From positions 1-64,000 of the forward strand of contig NZ_FOXD01000015.1 of NCBI RefSeq assembly GCF_900115625.1: a stretch of DNA of 64,000 nucleotides, given 5' to 3'. Made by a program: the position numbers and the translations under genes. The stretch comes from Salibacterium halotolerans. Lineage in GTDB: Bacteria; Bacillota; Bacilli; Bacillales; Marinococcaceae. The notes below the pieces were generated by a model that saw only the letters and a program-made list of their open reading frames with translations, was not told the origin of the DNA and did no database searches. This document shows, one piece after another, positions 16,659-27,560 of the stretch. The first letter of the stretch is position 1, and each line of letters opens with the position of its first letter.

Positions 16659-16681
16659 ACCTTCCTTTTTTCTGTCTTTTT

Positions 16682-17656
16682 TTACTCCGCTTTCTTTATG
16701 ACAAATCCGGGTTTTTTCTCTATGTTGTGTTTGCCGTCTACAAACCGGACGGTGCCGGAGCGGGCCCGCATGACGAGTGTCTGGGTGGTGGCGCTTGCTC
16801 CCTTGTAGTGTATGCCTTTCAGAAGACCGCCGTCTGTTACGCCGGTGGCGGCAAAGATCGCGTCATCTCCGGCGACCATGTCCTCCATGTACAGCACGCG
16901 GGAAACGTCATCGATACCCATATCTTCGCACCGTTTCTTCTCATCATCGTCCTTTGGAAGCAGCATTCCCTGCTGCTCTCCTCCCAGACATTTGAGGCCG
17001 ACCGCAGATAGGACACCTTCGGGGGCGCCGCCTGACCCAAGCAGAATATCAATGCCGGTTTCTTCAAAAGCCGTGTTAATCGCGGCAGCGACATCGCCTT
17101 CCTGAATAAACTTGATTCTTGCGCCTGCATCCCGCACTTCCTGGATAAGGGACGTGTGACGCTCGCGGTTGAGCATCGTAACCACAACGTCTCCTACGTC
17201 TTTGCCTTTTGCCTCGGCCACGGCTTTCAGATTATCCAATACGGGAGCTTTAATATCAATAACTCCGACCGCATCCGGACCGACGGCGATTTTCTGCATG
17301 TACATATCCGGAGCATTCAACAGGCAGCCCTGGTCGGCTACGGCAATGACCGTCAGCGCATTTTCCATACCGTTTGCTACAATATTGGTACCTTCTAAAG
17401 GATCGACAGCCACATCCACCCGCGGTCCGAATCCGGTGCCGAGTTTTTCCCCTATATAAAGCATCGGCGCCTCATCTTTTTCTCCTTCTCCGATTACGAC
17501 AGTACCTTTCATCGGAATGGTGTCAAATACATCTCTCATCGTGCTTGTGGCTGCATCATCCGCTTCTTCTTTTTTTCCAAGTCCCATCCAGCGCGCCGAT
17601 GATAAAGCGGCGGCTTCCGTTACACGTACCAGTTCGATGGATAAGCTTCTTTCCAA
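16682..17656 (-). CDS. glpX: Fructose-1,6-bisphosphatase class II
   Basis: Gluconeogenic enzyme that hydrolyses fructose 1,6-bisphosphate. GlpX-type protein of 324 residues with metal-binding [22 protein letters not shown] and a C-terminal [10 protein letters not shown] phosphate-binding loop. It follows murA by about 20 bases, as ywjI follows murAB in B. subtilis, and lies near fba and fsa, which act on the same sugar-phosphate pool. Confidence 0.93.
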   Translation of the reverse strand: MERSLSIELVRVTEAAALSSARWMGLGKKEEADDAATSTMRDVFDTIPMKGTVVIGEGEKDEAPMLYIGEKLGTGFGPRVDVAVDPLEGTNIVANGMENALTVIAVADQGCLLNAPDMYMQKIAVGPDAVGVIDIKAPVLDNLKAVAEAKGKDVGDVVVTMLNRERHTSLIQEVRDAGARIKFIQEGDVAAAINTAFEETGIDILLGSGGAPEGVLSAVGLKCLGGEQQGMLLPKDDDEKKRCEDMGIDDVSRVLYMEDMVAGDDAIFAATGVTDGGLLKGIHYKGASATTQTLVMRARSGTVRFVDGKHNIEKKPGFVIKKAE

Positions 17657-17677
17657 TTTGTTCCCCTCCCATTTCCT

Positions 17678-18964
17678 TTACGAACTTTTCACCTGCTGTA
17701 TTTCGCCCGGTGTCAGCTCTTCTCTCCAAACTCTTGCTCCAAGGGCGAGCAGTTTTTCAACCAAATCTTCGTAACCGCGGTCAATATGCTCCAGACCGGT
17801 GATTTCGGTCACACCTTCCGCCATCAGACCGGCTACCACCAGAGCGGCTCCCGCCCGCAGATCGCTTGCTCTTACTTTAGCGCCCTGCAGCGAGGATCTG
17901 CCGTTAATAATTGCGGAGCGCCCTTCCACTTTGACGTCGGCGTCCATCCGGTTCAATTCATCCACGTGCCTGAAACGAGCGTTGTAAATTGTATCGGTGA
18001 CGACACTGGTGCCTCGTGCTCTTGTCAAAAGAGCCGTGACCGGCTGCTGCAGATCTGTAGCAAAACCAGGATACACGAGGGTTTTGATATCGACACTGGC
18101 GATTTCAGGCGGCGTTGCTATTCTTACCTGCTCATCCGCTGTCTCCACGCTCACCCCCATTTCACGTAGTTTAGCCATGAGGGATTCGAGATGGTCCGGT
18201 ATAATGTTGTTAATCATTACTTCTTTCCCCATCGCGGCGGCGGCAATCATATAGGTTCCCGCTTCGATCCGGTCCGGTATAATGGAATGCACGCAGCCGT
18301 TCAGCTGTTCCACTCCGTCGATGCGGATAATATCGGTGCCGACTCCTTTGATTTTCGCGCCCATGCTGGAGAGTATCGTAGCTACATCGATGATTTCGGG
18401 TTCTTTGGCGGCATTTTCAATCGTTGTCCGACCTTCTGCTTTTACGGCGGCAAGCATAATATTAATGGTCGCTCCGACACTCACCACATCAAGATAAATG
18501 CGGGCCCCGGTCAGTTTTTCGGCCTGGAGGTAGATCGCTCCCTGTTCATTAGTCACCTTCGCACCAAGCGCTTCAAAGCCTTTAATGTGCTGATCAATCG
18601 GGCGCGGCCCGAGGTTGCACCCGCCGGGAAGACCGATTACCGCCTGTTTGAATTTGCCGAGCATAGCCCCCATCATGTAATAGGAAGCGCGAAGGGACTT
18701 CACCCTTCCGTTTGGCAGCGGTGTCGGAACGATTCCTGCCGGGTCAATGTTCATTTTCGAACCGTCATACGTCACAGAACCCCCAATATCTTCAAGCAGG
18801 GAAGCCAGCGTTTCTACATCTGAAATCTTTGGAAGGTTTTCAATGGATACGGTCGAATTGGCCATGACAGCCGCGGGAATTAAAGCTACTGCGCTGTTTT
18901 TGGCACCGCTGATATGTATACTGCCGTGTAAAGGATGTCCTCCTTCAACCATCAATTTCTGCAT
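17678..18964 (-). CDS. murA: UDP-N-acetylglucosamine 1-carboxyvinyltransferase
   Basis: First committed step of peptidoglycan synthesis: transfer of enolpyruvate from PEP to UDP-GlcNAc in the cytosol. EPSP-synthase fold of 428 residues. [10 protein letters not shown] near the N-terminus holds the substrate-binding Lys22, and the reactive, fosfomycin-sensitive cysteine lies in [13 protein letters not shown] (Cys116). Position between fsa and glpX identifies it as the murAB (murZ-type) paralogue by synteny. Confidence 0.94.
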   Translation of the reverse strand: MQKLMVEGGHPLHGSIHISGAKNSAVALIPAAVMANSTVSIENLPKISDVETLASLLEDIGGSVTYDGSKMNIDPAGIVPTPLPNGRVKSLRASYYMMGAMLGKFKQAVIGLPGGCNLGPRPIDQHIKGFEALGAKVTNEQGAIYLQAEKLTGARIYLDVVSVGATINIMLAAVKAEGRTTIENAAKEPEIIDVATILSSMGAKIKGVGTDIIRIDGVEQLNGCVHSIIPDRIEAGTYMIAAAAMGKEVMINNIIPDHLESLMAKLREMGVSVETADEQVRIATPPEIASVDIKTLVYPGFATDLQQPVTALLTRARGTSVVTDTIYNARFRHVDELNRMDADVKVEGRSAIINGRSSLQGAKVRASDLRAGAALVVAGLMAEGVTEITGLEHIDRGYEDLVEKLLALGARVWREELTPGEIQQVKSS

Positions 18965-19038
18965 GCATATCTCACTTCCTCGTCTTCATTCTCAGGGTGT
19001 CGCGTTCATCTCATCTAGAGGGATCAATTTCAGTATAG

Positions 19039-19075
19039 ACAGCCGGAAAGGGAGATACACCCTCCGGCCGGCTGT
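19039..19075 (+). terminator. Terminator-like hairpin oriented against the surrounding genes
   Basis: ACAGCCGG...CCGGCTGT with an inner AGGG/CCCT block is followed by TTTTTGATTTTT only on the plus strand, while murA and fsa are both on the minus strand. It may stop antisense transcription, or be a leader hairpin of murA with a chance T-tract. Confidence 0.5.
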
Positions 19076-19131
19076 TTTTGATTTTTCCGGAATGCAGCTT
19101 TCGACCGCCCACGGCTTCCTGCTCTTTCTTT

Positions 19132-19770
19132 TTACCGATTCTCCCAATCGCTGAGAAATTTTTCAATTCCCTGGTCGGTCAATGGGTGTTTGAAAAGCTG
19201 ACGAATGACCTTAAGCGGCAGCGTGGCTACATCCGCTCCTCTTGCTGCCGATTCCGATACGTGCAGAGGATGGCGGATGGAAGCAGCAAGAATTTCTGTG
19301 TCAATATCGTGTTCGGCAAAAATTTCTGCAATCTCACTGATTAGATCGAGCCCATTGTGTCCGATATCATCCAGACGACCCAGAAAAGGCGACACATAGG
19401 ATGCGCCGGCTCTGGCAGCCAGAAGAGCCTGAACGGAAGAAAAGACGAGCGTTACATTGGTTTTAATGTTTTCTTCAGTAAAAACTTTTACGGCTTTCAT
19501 CCCTTCTTCGGTCATCGGTACTTTCACTGTGATATTCGGCGCAATATGGGCGAGTTCGCGTCCTTCTGCAAGCATTCCATCCGCCTGGGTGGAAATGACT
19601 TCGGCACTGACCGACCCCTTTACGAGCGAAGTGATTTCTCTCAGCCGTTCCTTAAAATCAGCCCCTTCTTTCGCGACCAGACTTGGATTGGTCGTCACAC
19701 CGGCAAGAATCCCCAGTTCGTGAGCTTCCGTGATTTCATCCATGTTGGCTGAATCAATAAAAAATTTCAT
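19132..19770 (-). CDS. fsa: Transaldolase / fructose-6-phosphate aldolase family protein
   Basis: Small (212-residue) single-domain transaldolase of the Fsa/TalC group, related to B. subtilis YwjH. It has MKFFIDSAN at the N-terminus, GVTTNPSL (24-31), the Schiff-base lysine at Lys83 in VKVPMT, and a C-terminal RHPLHV segment. Such proteins act as transaldolase or as fructose-6-phosphate aldolase; which applies here cannot be read. The start at 19770 has AAAGGAGGCGG upstream; the frame open to 19890 adds 40 atypical residues. Confidence 0.9.
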   Translation of the reverse strand: MKFFIDSANMDEITEAHELGILAGVTTNPSLVAKEGADFKERLREITSLVKGSVSAEVISTQADGMLAEGRELAHIAPNITVKVPMTEEGMKAVKVFTEENIKTNVTLVFSSVQALLAARAGASYVSPFLGRLDDIGHNGLDLISEIAEIFAEHDIDTEILAASIRHPLHVSESAARGADVATLPLKVIRQLFKHPLTDQGIEKFLSDWENR

Positions 19771-19899
19771 ATTTTCCGCCTCCTTTTGTAAGAAATGCTC
19801 CCTATTCCTATACTTTCCTGCCTGGCAGATAAAAGAGTTAACAGGTACCTCCCGCGGCGGCCTGTACACGATGAACGCCTTTCCCTCCATTGCCGGTTG

Positions 19900-20763
19900 T
19901 TATACACGGCCGGCCGAACCAAATTCACGCATTTTTGCTTTAACCGTCTCTTTCACAGCATCGCGGGCCGGACCCATATATTTACGGGGATCATAAAGCT
20001 CCGGCTTTTCTTCGAGAGTTTTTCGTACGGCGGCAGCTGAGGAAATCTGGCTTTCTGTGTTGACGTTAATTTTGGCGCACCCGAAACCAATGGCTTTCTG
20101 CACGTCCTCAGCGGGTATCCCCGTTCCGCCGTGAAGTACGAGCGGAACACCGACGGCGCTGTCGATTTCTTTCATACGGTCGAAACCAAGATGAGATTCC
20201 CTTTTGTAAGGAGCGTGCACAAAGCCAAGAGCGGGGGCCAGACAGTCTGCTTCTGTTTCTTCCACAAACTTTTTGCACTCAGACGAAACGGCATATGATT
20301 CTTCCGCTTTTTCCACAGCCGTGTCGTCTTCCTGCCCGCCGATCCGGCCGAGCTCCGCTTCCACCGATACCCCGACGGCATGAGCCGCTTCCACAACACG
20401 GCTGGTCAAGGCGATGTTCTCTTCCAGAGGATAAGAAGAACCATCAATCATAACGGATGTGAAACCGGCGCGGATGGCTTCCATGCCTACTTCGAAACTG
20501 GATCCGTGGTCCAGATGAACCGCTACCGGAACCGTAACGTGATGGGCTTCCATGAAGGTTTTCACCATGTCCACCACCGGCTTAAAACCGCTCATGTAGC
20601 GGGCGGATCCTTCAGAAACGCCGCATATCAGGGGCGAACGTTCTTCCTGGGCGGCCTGCAGCACCGCCTGAATAAATTCCATGTTGTTCAAATTGTACTG
20701 ACCTACAGCATAATGATCGGCTTTTGCTTCATGGAGCATCTCTTTCATGGATACGAGCGGCAT
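19900..20763 (-). CDS. fbaA: Fructose-bisphosphate aldolase class II
   Basis: Zinc-dependent aldolase that cleaves or forms fructose 1,6-bisphosphate in glycolysis and gluconeogenesis. The protein is 287 residues, with Asp85/His86 in AVHLDHGSS, a further metal site near GFVHAPYK, and the phosphate loop [10 protein letters not shown] followed by KINVNTE. It lies upstream of fsa-murA-glpX in the B. subtilis order. Confidence 0.94.
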   Translation of the reverse strand: MPLVSMKEMLHEAKADHYAVGQYNLNNMEFIQAVLQAAQEERSPLICGVSEGSARYMSGFKPVVDMVKTFMEAHHVTVPVAVHLDHGSSFEVGMEAIRAGFTSVMIDGSSYPLEENIALTSRVVEAAHAVGVSVEAELGRIGGQEDDTAVEKAEESYAVSSECKKFVEETEADCLAPALGFVHAPYKRESHLGFDRMKEIDSAVGVPLVLHGGTGIPAEDVQKAIGFGCAKINVNTESQISSAAAVRKTLEEKPELYDPRKYMGPARDAVKETVKAKMREFGSAGRV

Positions 20764-20983
20764 ATGTTATCCTCCTTGCAAATTCCTTCGTGACAGGATG
20801 AATGAAAAGAGTTCCCGCTCCGCATCTTTAAAAACACCGGCAGATAGGTTGTACCGCTGTTTTTGTATTGTTTTCTGCTTCATTATAGCACATCATGAAA
20901 GATTTTCATCCATCCGTCCGGGAAAAGTTACCTGCGTCATAGAATAAAAGGCTGGTATAGAACTTTCGTTCGAGCACTAAGAA

Positions 20984-21346
20984 TCAGGTCAGGTATTTCT
21001 GAATTTCTTCTCTAATCTGATTGATGTCAAATGGTTTGGAAATGTACGAGGAAGCACCAAGTCTTTGTGCTTCCTGCATCATGCTGAGCTCCCCGTACGC
21101 GGTCATTAATAGGACGGATGCGCCGGGAGCAAGCCCCAGCTCGGACCGTCTCCTCAGAATTTCAACCCCGTCCATGCCGGGAATTTTCATATCCAGTAAA
21201 ACGAGATCGGGGTGCTCTGTTTCGAGAAGTTCCAGAGCTCTGCTGCCGTTTGATGCTTCCAGAATCTCATGTCCTTCTTTCTGCAGTATTTCCTGCAGCA
21301 GCACTCTTATGCCGTATTGATCGTCTACAATTAATATTTTATTCAA
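20984..21346 (-). CDS. spo0F: Sporulation phosphorelay response regulator Spo0F
   Basis: Single-domain receiver of 120 residues that passes phosphate from sporulation kinases to Spo0B. The acidic pocket is Asp8/Asp9, the phosphorylated Asp is Asp52 in LVLLDMKIPGMDG, and the conserved lysine is Lys104 in ISKPFD. There is no output domain. The start is TTG at 21346 with GAAGGG upstream. It lies between fbaA and the divergent DUF2529 gene as in B. subtilis. I looked for a sigma-H promoter and found only weak candidates. Confidence 0.94.
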   Translation of the reverse strand: MNKILIVDDQYGIRVLLQEILQKEGHEILEASNGSRALELLETEHPDLVLLDMKIPGMDGVEILRRRSELGLAPGASVLLMTAYGELSMMQEAQRLGASSYISKPFDINQIREEIQKYLT

Positions 21347-21543
21347 ACCAAGTTCCCTTCTTTCTCCAGGCAGTACGTTCGATGCCGACTTTTTCTACTC
21401 AGGGCGTTCCGCGCTTATTTTCGTTATTTGTACCCCTTCCATACCTGCCTCCTGATTTCCTGCTTCTGCTGTTTTTTTTACAGAAATACAAATCTACTTT
21501 ACGATAGACACAATAACAGTACATAAGGAAAGGCGGAAACCAT

Positions 21544-22062
21544 GTGAAAGTATTTGCTACACAGCTCCAGGGAGCTTTTCAGAATATTTTATCAGAGGAT
21601 GAAGCAATAGAAAATGGAGCCAGACTTCTGGCGCAGGGACCGGCGGGTACCGGGCGGCTGTTAATCGGCGGAACCACATCCATGGAAGGAAGCGCCTTGA
21701 CCCTCACGCAGCACCCGGATGCGCCGGTTGAGACAGCGTTTGTATCTCTTGAAAAACCGGAGGAGGCGGCCACGGACGACCGCGTGCTTCTGCTGGCCGG
21801 AAACGCAGAAACTGATACGCTTCAGGCAGCCTTGGAAAAATTGCTCGAGCAGGAGATTCCGTTCGTCGCAGTGGCTCCGTTTGCCAAGGAGGAGGCCGGC
21901 GTGGAACTGGAACCGACAGATGTGTGGCTGCAGACGCACGTGAAAGGCGGCATCGTACCCGGGGAAAGCGGAGAGCGGATGGGTGACCCTTCTGCTCTAT
22001 GCTCGCTGTTTGCAGGGCAGCTTCTATTTCTAAACATCAAAGAAATGCTCGACGAAACGTAA
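21544..22062 (+). CDS. DUF2529 family protein (YwjG-like)
   Basis: Protein of 172 residues with unknown function. A DUF2529 protein (YwjG) sits between spo0F and pyrG in B. subtilis and relatives, and the N-terminus KVFATQLQGAF...IENGARLLAQ matches that family. The fold looks like a SIS-type sugar-isomerase relative, with a Gly-rich segment near 35-42 and alternating beta/alpha pattern, but this is inference. The start is GTG at 21544 with AAAGGCGG upstream. Divergent from spo0F. Confidence 0.8.
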   Translation: MKVFATQLQGAFQNILSEDEAIENGARLLAQGPAGTGRLLIGGTTSMEGSALTLTQHPDAPVETAFVSLEKPEEAATDDRVLLLAGNAETDTLQAALEKLLEQEIPFVAVAPFAKEEAGVELEPTDVWLQTHVKGGIVPGESGERMGDPSALCSLFAGQLLFLNIKEMLDET

Positions 22063-22218
22063 AGCCGCCGCTGAATGGGACGCTTGTCAACACAGGCAAA
22101 AAAGAGTCCGGGACAAAAGTAAAATAGGCGGAGGAAAACACGAATGTCCTGCGGCGTTGTTCAAGAGCCGCATAGCAGCGGAGTCAAAATACTTCAGCTC
22201 GTGCTTCCACAGGCTAAT

Positions 22219-22359
22219 GACGTTTAAGGGGGCACGAAACCCTCTAAAGTGCTTTATGAATCATTCATGATGACGTTTAAGGGCGCACTGGGTACTCTAA
22301 AGTGCCTCATGAGCTATGCTTAACGACGTTTAAGGGGTTGCGGAACCCCCTAAAGTGCC
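22219..22359. repeat. Three 53-bp tandem units with two inverted-like words
   Basis: CGTTTAAGG starts at 22221, 22274 and 22327 (steps 53 and 53). CTCTAAAGTGC or CCCTAAAGTGC starts at 22242, 22295 and 22348 (steps 53 and 53). The second word is roughly the reverse complement of the first, so this is the same alternating architecture as at 6947 with another word. Filler between words has diverged. Confidence 0.8.
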
Positions 22360-22376
22360 TTATGACCCATTCCCAT

Positions 22377-22571
22377 TTACAAACTACCGTACATCCACCC
22401 GGCATTTTTCTGCGTCCACGCTTCCAGCTCTGCTTCCTTTTCCTCGGTTATACCGGCTGGCGTCGTGATTACATTGCGGAGCAGCTCAGGTGTCGTTTCG
22501 ATTCCGGCAAACGGGCCCTGGAACGGCCGGGGTCCGTCGATTTCGACAATTAGCTCATCCGGTGGAACCAC
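22377..22571 (-). pseudogene. Orphan protein fragment of unknown family
   Basis: A 64-codon minus-strand frame (GTG start, no ribosome-binding site; an in-frame TAG lies about 30 bases upstream) has protein-like composition, with ITTPAGITEEKEAELEAW and a Trp/Tyr-containing end. It looks like the C-terminus of a larger protein rather than a shadow frame. I do not recognise the family. It lies inside the inverted-repeat-bounded region. Confidence 0.35.
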
Positions 22572-22678
22572 AGCCGCGAGCCGTGGTGGCTTCTACGCCC
22601 GGCACAGGACGTACACGGTTTTGGGAGAAGGTCCCCTTTTTCTCAGCCGATTTTCCTCGTTTTCGAGCCGTGCGCGGG

Positions 22679-22789
22679 GCAAAGAAGACACGGTGCCCCC
22701 CCGGCGAACCGATGCCGCTCTTGTACTCCGGAGTGCAAAGAAGACACGGCGAGCCTCAGCGAGCCGATGTTGCCCTTGTGCTTTGGAGT
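22679..22789. repeat. Two imperfect tandem copies of a 56-bp unit
   Basis: GCAAAGAAGACACGG begins both copies (22679 and 22735). Each continues through a GCGARCCGATG block and ends in a GGAGT. A partial third start (GCAAAG) follows. No coding potential is convincing. Confidence 0.6.
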
Positions 22790-22830
22790 AAAAGCAAAGT
22801 ATCTTGGCGCAGCGGTTGATTTTAGAAACG

Positions 22831-22870
22831 AAAAATGCCGAACGATTTTAAGAAATCGTTCGGCATTTTT
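22831..22870 (-). terminator. Terminator of pyrG (bidirectional in form)
   Basis: A perfect 18-bp stem AAAAATGCCGAACGATTT / AAATCGTTCGGCATTTTT with a 4-base loop. It lies 40 bases after the pyrG stop. Confidence 0.9.
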
Positions 22871-22911
22871 TATCTAATAAAGGTTTTGTCCTAGACTCTT
22901 CCTACTTTTTA

Positions 22912-24540
<1,629 letters not shown>

Positions 24541-24571
24541 TTACACTGTGGAATCCAGGTGGTTCGTTCAT

Positions 24572-24616
24572 AAAAAAACAAAAGTGACACCTATCCCGGG
24601 GTAGGGGGCGCACTTT
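24572..24616 (-). terminator. pyrG leader attenuator
   Basis: In the pyrG leader the minus strand carries AAAGTG...CCTA / TAGG...CACTTT followed by a long T-run. The ascending arm contains the C-rich CGCCCCCTACCCC (24610-24598). In B. subtilis, poly-G added at the transcript 5' end pairs with such a C-rich stretch and prevents the terminator from forming. Confidence 0.75.
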
Positions 24617-24658
24617 CGTTTCGTCTCATTTATGGAATGCTGTTATATATCTGTTTAA

Positions 24659-24698
24659 GCCCAAAAATGATTTTACCGAGCCTTATTTTAAAAGTCAA
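24659..24698 (-). promoter_or_regulatory. pyrG promoter with GGGC initiation site
   Basis: Minus strand TTGACT (24698-24693), 17 bases, TAAAAT (24675-24670), then seven bases and GGGC starting at 24662. A GGGC initially transcribed sequence is the signature of CTP-sensitive reiterative G addition described for B. subtilis pyrG. The promoter lies immediately after the rpoE stop. Confidence 0.8.
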
Positions 24699-24748
24699 GC
24701 ACCAAAATAACAGGATCTTTCCCCTGAACCGTGCACGTTCTGTGAAAG

Positions 24749-25231
24749 TCAGTAGGAGTCGTCATCTTCCGTTTCTTCCACGTCTTCACTGTCAAATCCG
24801 TCCAGCGGTTTTGTTTTTTCTTCGTCTTCGGCATTCTCTTCCTGCGACAGTTCATCCAGCTCGTCTTCGATATCTTCAAAGTCATCATCAAAGTCTTCCT
24901 CAAACTCATCAGACGCATCCTGATTCTTCTTCGTATCCTCACTCTTCACCGTCGTGCTCAGATCTTCATCCGACTGATCGAGTGGATACCAGCCGCGGAG
25001 ACCCCAGTGATTCTCCCCGAGATGAACGAAGCGTCCGTCCAAATTCATCGAGGTGAACAGTTTCGTCTGCCGGTTTTTTGTTTCTTCAACGGCCATGCCT
25101 TTCAATTTAGCAATCCGGTTCATTAAGCTTCCATATTCATAAGGCTGGTTTTCCTCTTCCAGCAGAATATGAGCCAGCTCTATCGCAGACATTTCTTCAA
25201 TTTCTTCTTCATTATAGTCAGAAATACTCAA
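24749..25231 (-). CDS. rpoE: DNA-directed RNA polymerase delta subunit
   Basis: RNA polymerase accessory subunit of Gram-positive bacteria that improves recycling and selectivity. The N-terminal HARE-HTH domain (about 1-90) includes EMSAIELAHILLEE and NLDGRFVHLGENHWGLRGWYP. A disordered Asp/Glu tail follows, here somewhat shorter than in B. subtilis (160 residues in all). The start is TTG at 25231, chosen because AAAGGAGTG lies eight bases upstream and the N-terminus then aligns with known delta subunits. It is immediately upstream of pyrG, as in B. subtilis. Confidence 0.9.
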   Translation of the reverse strand: MSISDYNEEEIEEMSAIELAHILLEEENQPYEYGSLMNRIAKLKGMAVEETKNRQTKLFTSMNLDGRFVHLGENHWGLRGWYPLDQSDEDLSTTVKSEDTKKNQDASDEFEEDFDDDFEDIEDELDELSQEENAEDEEKTKPLDGFDSEDVEETEDDDSY

Positions 25232-25531
25232 GGACCGCACACTCCTTTTTTCCACAAAGTATTCATGTCCTACGGGAAACCATCCGCACAGATGCTTTCC
25301 CGATTGGAAACAGACGCCGTCTTGGTTATCCGTTCTTTAAAATCATACTTTTCATTATAAACATATTTGGGGTATTTATGCCAGCATTTTTCGAAGGATC
25401 CGCGCGCTCTTTTGCATACCCCGGCAGAAAGTTTTTTCGTATCCCTATTCTAGAATGAGCCGGTTTCGGACATTCTAGTGGATATATAACCCCTCTAATG
25501 AAACGACAGGGAGTGTCAGGAGGCCGTTTTC

Positions 25532-26731
25532 ATGATTTGGATAATATCAGCAACCGCCGCCGTGCTGCTGGTGGCGGGGTGGTGTCTGTTTGATTTCATC
25601 CTGGGCAGAAAAAACCACCGCAGCGAGCGCAGCAGTGTACATTACCCGCGCCGTTTCGGTCAGGTCACGTGCTATAAAGAGGGGGGGACCTTTTTCCGAG
25701 ACTATGTGGAAGATATAAAGCAGGCGGATCAGTCGGTTTACATTCTTTTTTATATTTTCCGGCATGACAGCATCGGTAGTCAACTGGTCGACCTGCTTTG
25801 CCAAAAAGCAGAGGAAGGCGTCACGGTACGCGTCATGCTTGACCGCGTCAGCAGCGGCATGAACCGCAAAGGCCGGGAAAAACTGAAGAAATCCGGGGTA
25901 TTTTTTACGTACAGCCGGCCGGTTTCCCCGCCTTACCTGTTCTATTCCCTGCAGCGGCGCAACCACCGCAAAGTCACGGTCATTGACGGTGAAATTGGAT
26001 ATACGGGCGGTTTCAATGTTGGGGATGAATACCTGGGACGAGATCCGAAACTCGGTTACTGGCGCGATTTTCATCTCCGTATTAAGGGGGAGGGCGTGCA
26101 GGATTTAGTGCAGCAGTTCACCGCAGACTGGCTCCGGGAGCGTCCGGAAGACCATTTCTCCCCTGACAGCAATCCGGATCATCTGCCGGAAGGGGATACC
26201 TGCTTTCACTTTCTGGCGACAGATGGAGACGGGGTGCTGCAGGCGTTTCTTGATATGATCCGCAGGGCCAGGTTCCGTATTGATATGGCGACGCCGTATT
26301 TCATCCCCGGGGACGTTCTTTTAGAGGTACTGCTTGAAGCACTCGAACGGGGTGTGGTCCTGACAATGATTCTTCCGGCCAAGCGGGATCACCCCCTCGT
26401 TCAGGAAGCGTCCTGGTCCTACCTGGAGCCGTTAATCCGCGCTGGTGCCGGCGTTTATCATTATAATGACGGTTTCTTTCATGCCAAAGCCCTGCTGATT
26501 GATGATGTGTGCTGCGATATAGGCAGTGCTAACTTCGATCAGCGGAGTTTTCACCTGAACCTTGAAATGAATACGCTGATAGAGGATAAAACATTCATTG
26601 AATACGTGAGAAATATATTGGAAAAAGACTTGGAGCACGCGTCGCGCCTGCGTCTTGAGGATGTACAGAAGCGGCCGCTTCCGGTACAGATCAAAGAGAA
26701 AGCGGCCCGACTTGTGGAACCATTGCTTTAA
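25532..26731 (+). CDS. clsB: Cardiolipin synthase / phospholipase D family protein (YwjE-like)
   Basis: Joins phosphatidylglycerol molecules into cardiolipin at the membrane. The 399-residue protein has one N-terminal membrane segment (about 3-24) and two HKD catalytic motifs: His145/Lys147/Asp152 and His316/Lys318/Asp323. This size with a single anchor matches B. subtilis YwjE, a minor cardiolipin synthase encoded in the same region. The 300 bases upstream, shared with divergent rpoE, hold two CATTCTAG-like words but no promoter I can place firmly. Start ATG at 25532 has AGGAGG nearby. Confidence 0.85.
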   Translation: MIWIISATAAVLLVAGWCLFDFILGRKNHRSERSSVHYPRRFGQVTCYKEGGTFFRDYVEDIKQADQSVYILFYIFRHDSIGSQLVDLLCQKAEEGVTVRVMLDRVSSGMNRKGREKLKKSGVFFTYSRPVSPPYLFYSLQRRNHRKVTVIDGEIGYTGGFNVGDEYLGRDPKLGYWRDFHLRIKGEGVQDLVQQFTADWLRERPEDHFSPDSNPDHLPEGDTCFHFLATDGDGVLQAFLDMIRRARFRIDMATPYFIPGDVLLEVLLEALERGVVLTMILPAKRDHPLVQEASWSYLEPLIRAGAGVYHYNDGFFHAKALLIDDVCCDIGSANFDQRSFHLNLEMNTLIEDKTFIEYVRNILEKDLEHASRLRLEDVQKRPLPVQIKEKAARLVEPLL

Positions 26732-26738
26732 CATGCTG

Positions 26739-27542
26739 TCATGTTGACGCGCGGAAAGGAAAGACTCCTGTTTCGAGCTGACGGGCAAACTGCGTCACCG
26801 CAACATTATAGGAACCGGGCTGAAGGGTTGGAATCTGATGACCGACACCCTGGACCATCACGATATCTTTGGGCGCCTGCACAGCGTATTTGTAGAACAT
26901 GTACTGGTAGTAATGAACATACCAGTCTCTTGTGCCGTATAAAAGCAGAAGCGGCCGGCTCAGAGAGGAAAGGCCCGCTGTGCAGGAATAATGCAGGCCG
27001 GATTCGTACAGAGAGCGGACAAGCGGGGCGGAACTTCGTTTCACCGCATCGGCTATTCGCTCCCGGTGCTCTGCCTGGGTTGCATTTCCGACCGAAAGCA
27101 TCCAGGCGAGCAGCCCCATCCACCCTTTGTCCGTGATGTGGATTCCTATTTCAAATTCCCGCTCGAGCAGCGTCGTGCATACTTCCGGAAATCCTCCCGC
27201 CAGCGCCACCCCCGCCGTGCGCTCCGGCCATCGCAGCGCAAATTCGAGCGCAGTGGATCCCCCGCTTGAATACCCGCACAAGAGGACCTGGTCCAGACCG
27301 AGCAGATCGGCCAGATTGTGCACATCCTCCGCCCACTCCGAAATCGTCAGCGTCTCTCTGCCGGATGAACTGAGGCCGTGCCCTCTGGCATCCATCAGAA
27401 TGACTTTAAAGCCCCGGGCGAGTTTTTGTTGATGATAAAATGCCGCACTGCCCATCGCCGGGGGATGGATAAAAATAATCGGAAACCCGTCTCCCTGTAC
27501 CTCGTAATGAAGCGTGTGTCCCTGGGATAAGAAAAATGGCAT
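26739..27542 (-). CDS. Alpha/beta hydrolase
   Basis: A 267-residue alpha/beta-hydrolase-fold protein with oxyanion segment IHPPAMGS (25-32), nucleophile elbow GYSSGGS (Ser92) and a late Asp/His (VQGVGHQIP). The substrate cannot be read; candidates are esters, lactones or a haloperoxidase-like reaction. The start has AAAGGAGA upstream. It begins about 20 bases after the remnant of an xapX gene, so the two probably once formed an operon. Confidence 0.8.
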   Translation of the reverse strand: MPFFLSQGHTLHYEVQGDGFPIIFIHPPAMGSAAFYHQQKLARGFKVILMDARGHGLSSSGRETLTISEWAEDVHNLADLLGLDQVLLCGYSSGGSTALEFALRWPERTAGVALAGGFPEVCTTLLEREFEIGIHITDKGWMGLLAWMLSVGNATQAEHRERIADAVKRSSAPLVRSLYESGLHYSCTAGLSSLSRPLLLLYGTRDWYVHYYQYMFYKYAVQAPKDIVMVQGVGHQIPTLQPGSYNVAVTQFARQLETGVFPFRAST

Positions 27543-27560
27543 TGGCTTCGTCTCCTTTGT

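Larger units (their letters stand above)
22102..22900. mobile_element. Possible relic element bounded by imperfect inverted repeats
   Basis: AAGAGTCCGGGACAAAA at 22102-22118 and the complement of AAGAGTCTAGGACAAAA at 22884-22900 form inverted ends with two mismatches over 17 bases, enclosing about 800 bases without an intact gene. Inside are a 53-bp repeat array, a short orphan reading frame and a 56-bp tandem duplication. No transposase or clear target duplication is visible. Ends of this kind resemble those of some insertion sequences, but I cannot name a family. Confidence 0.4.
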
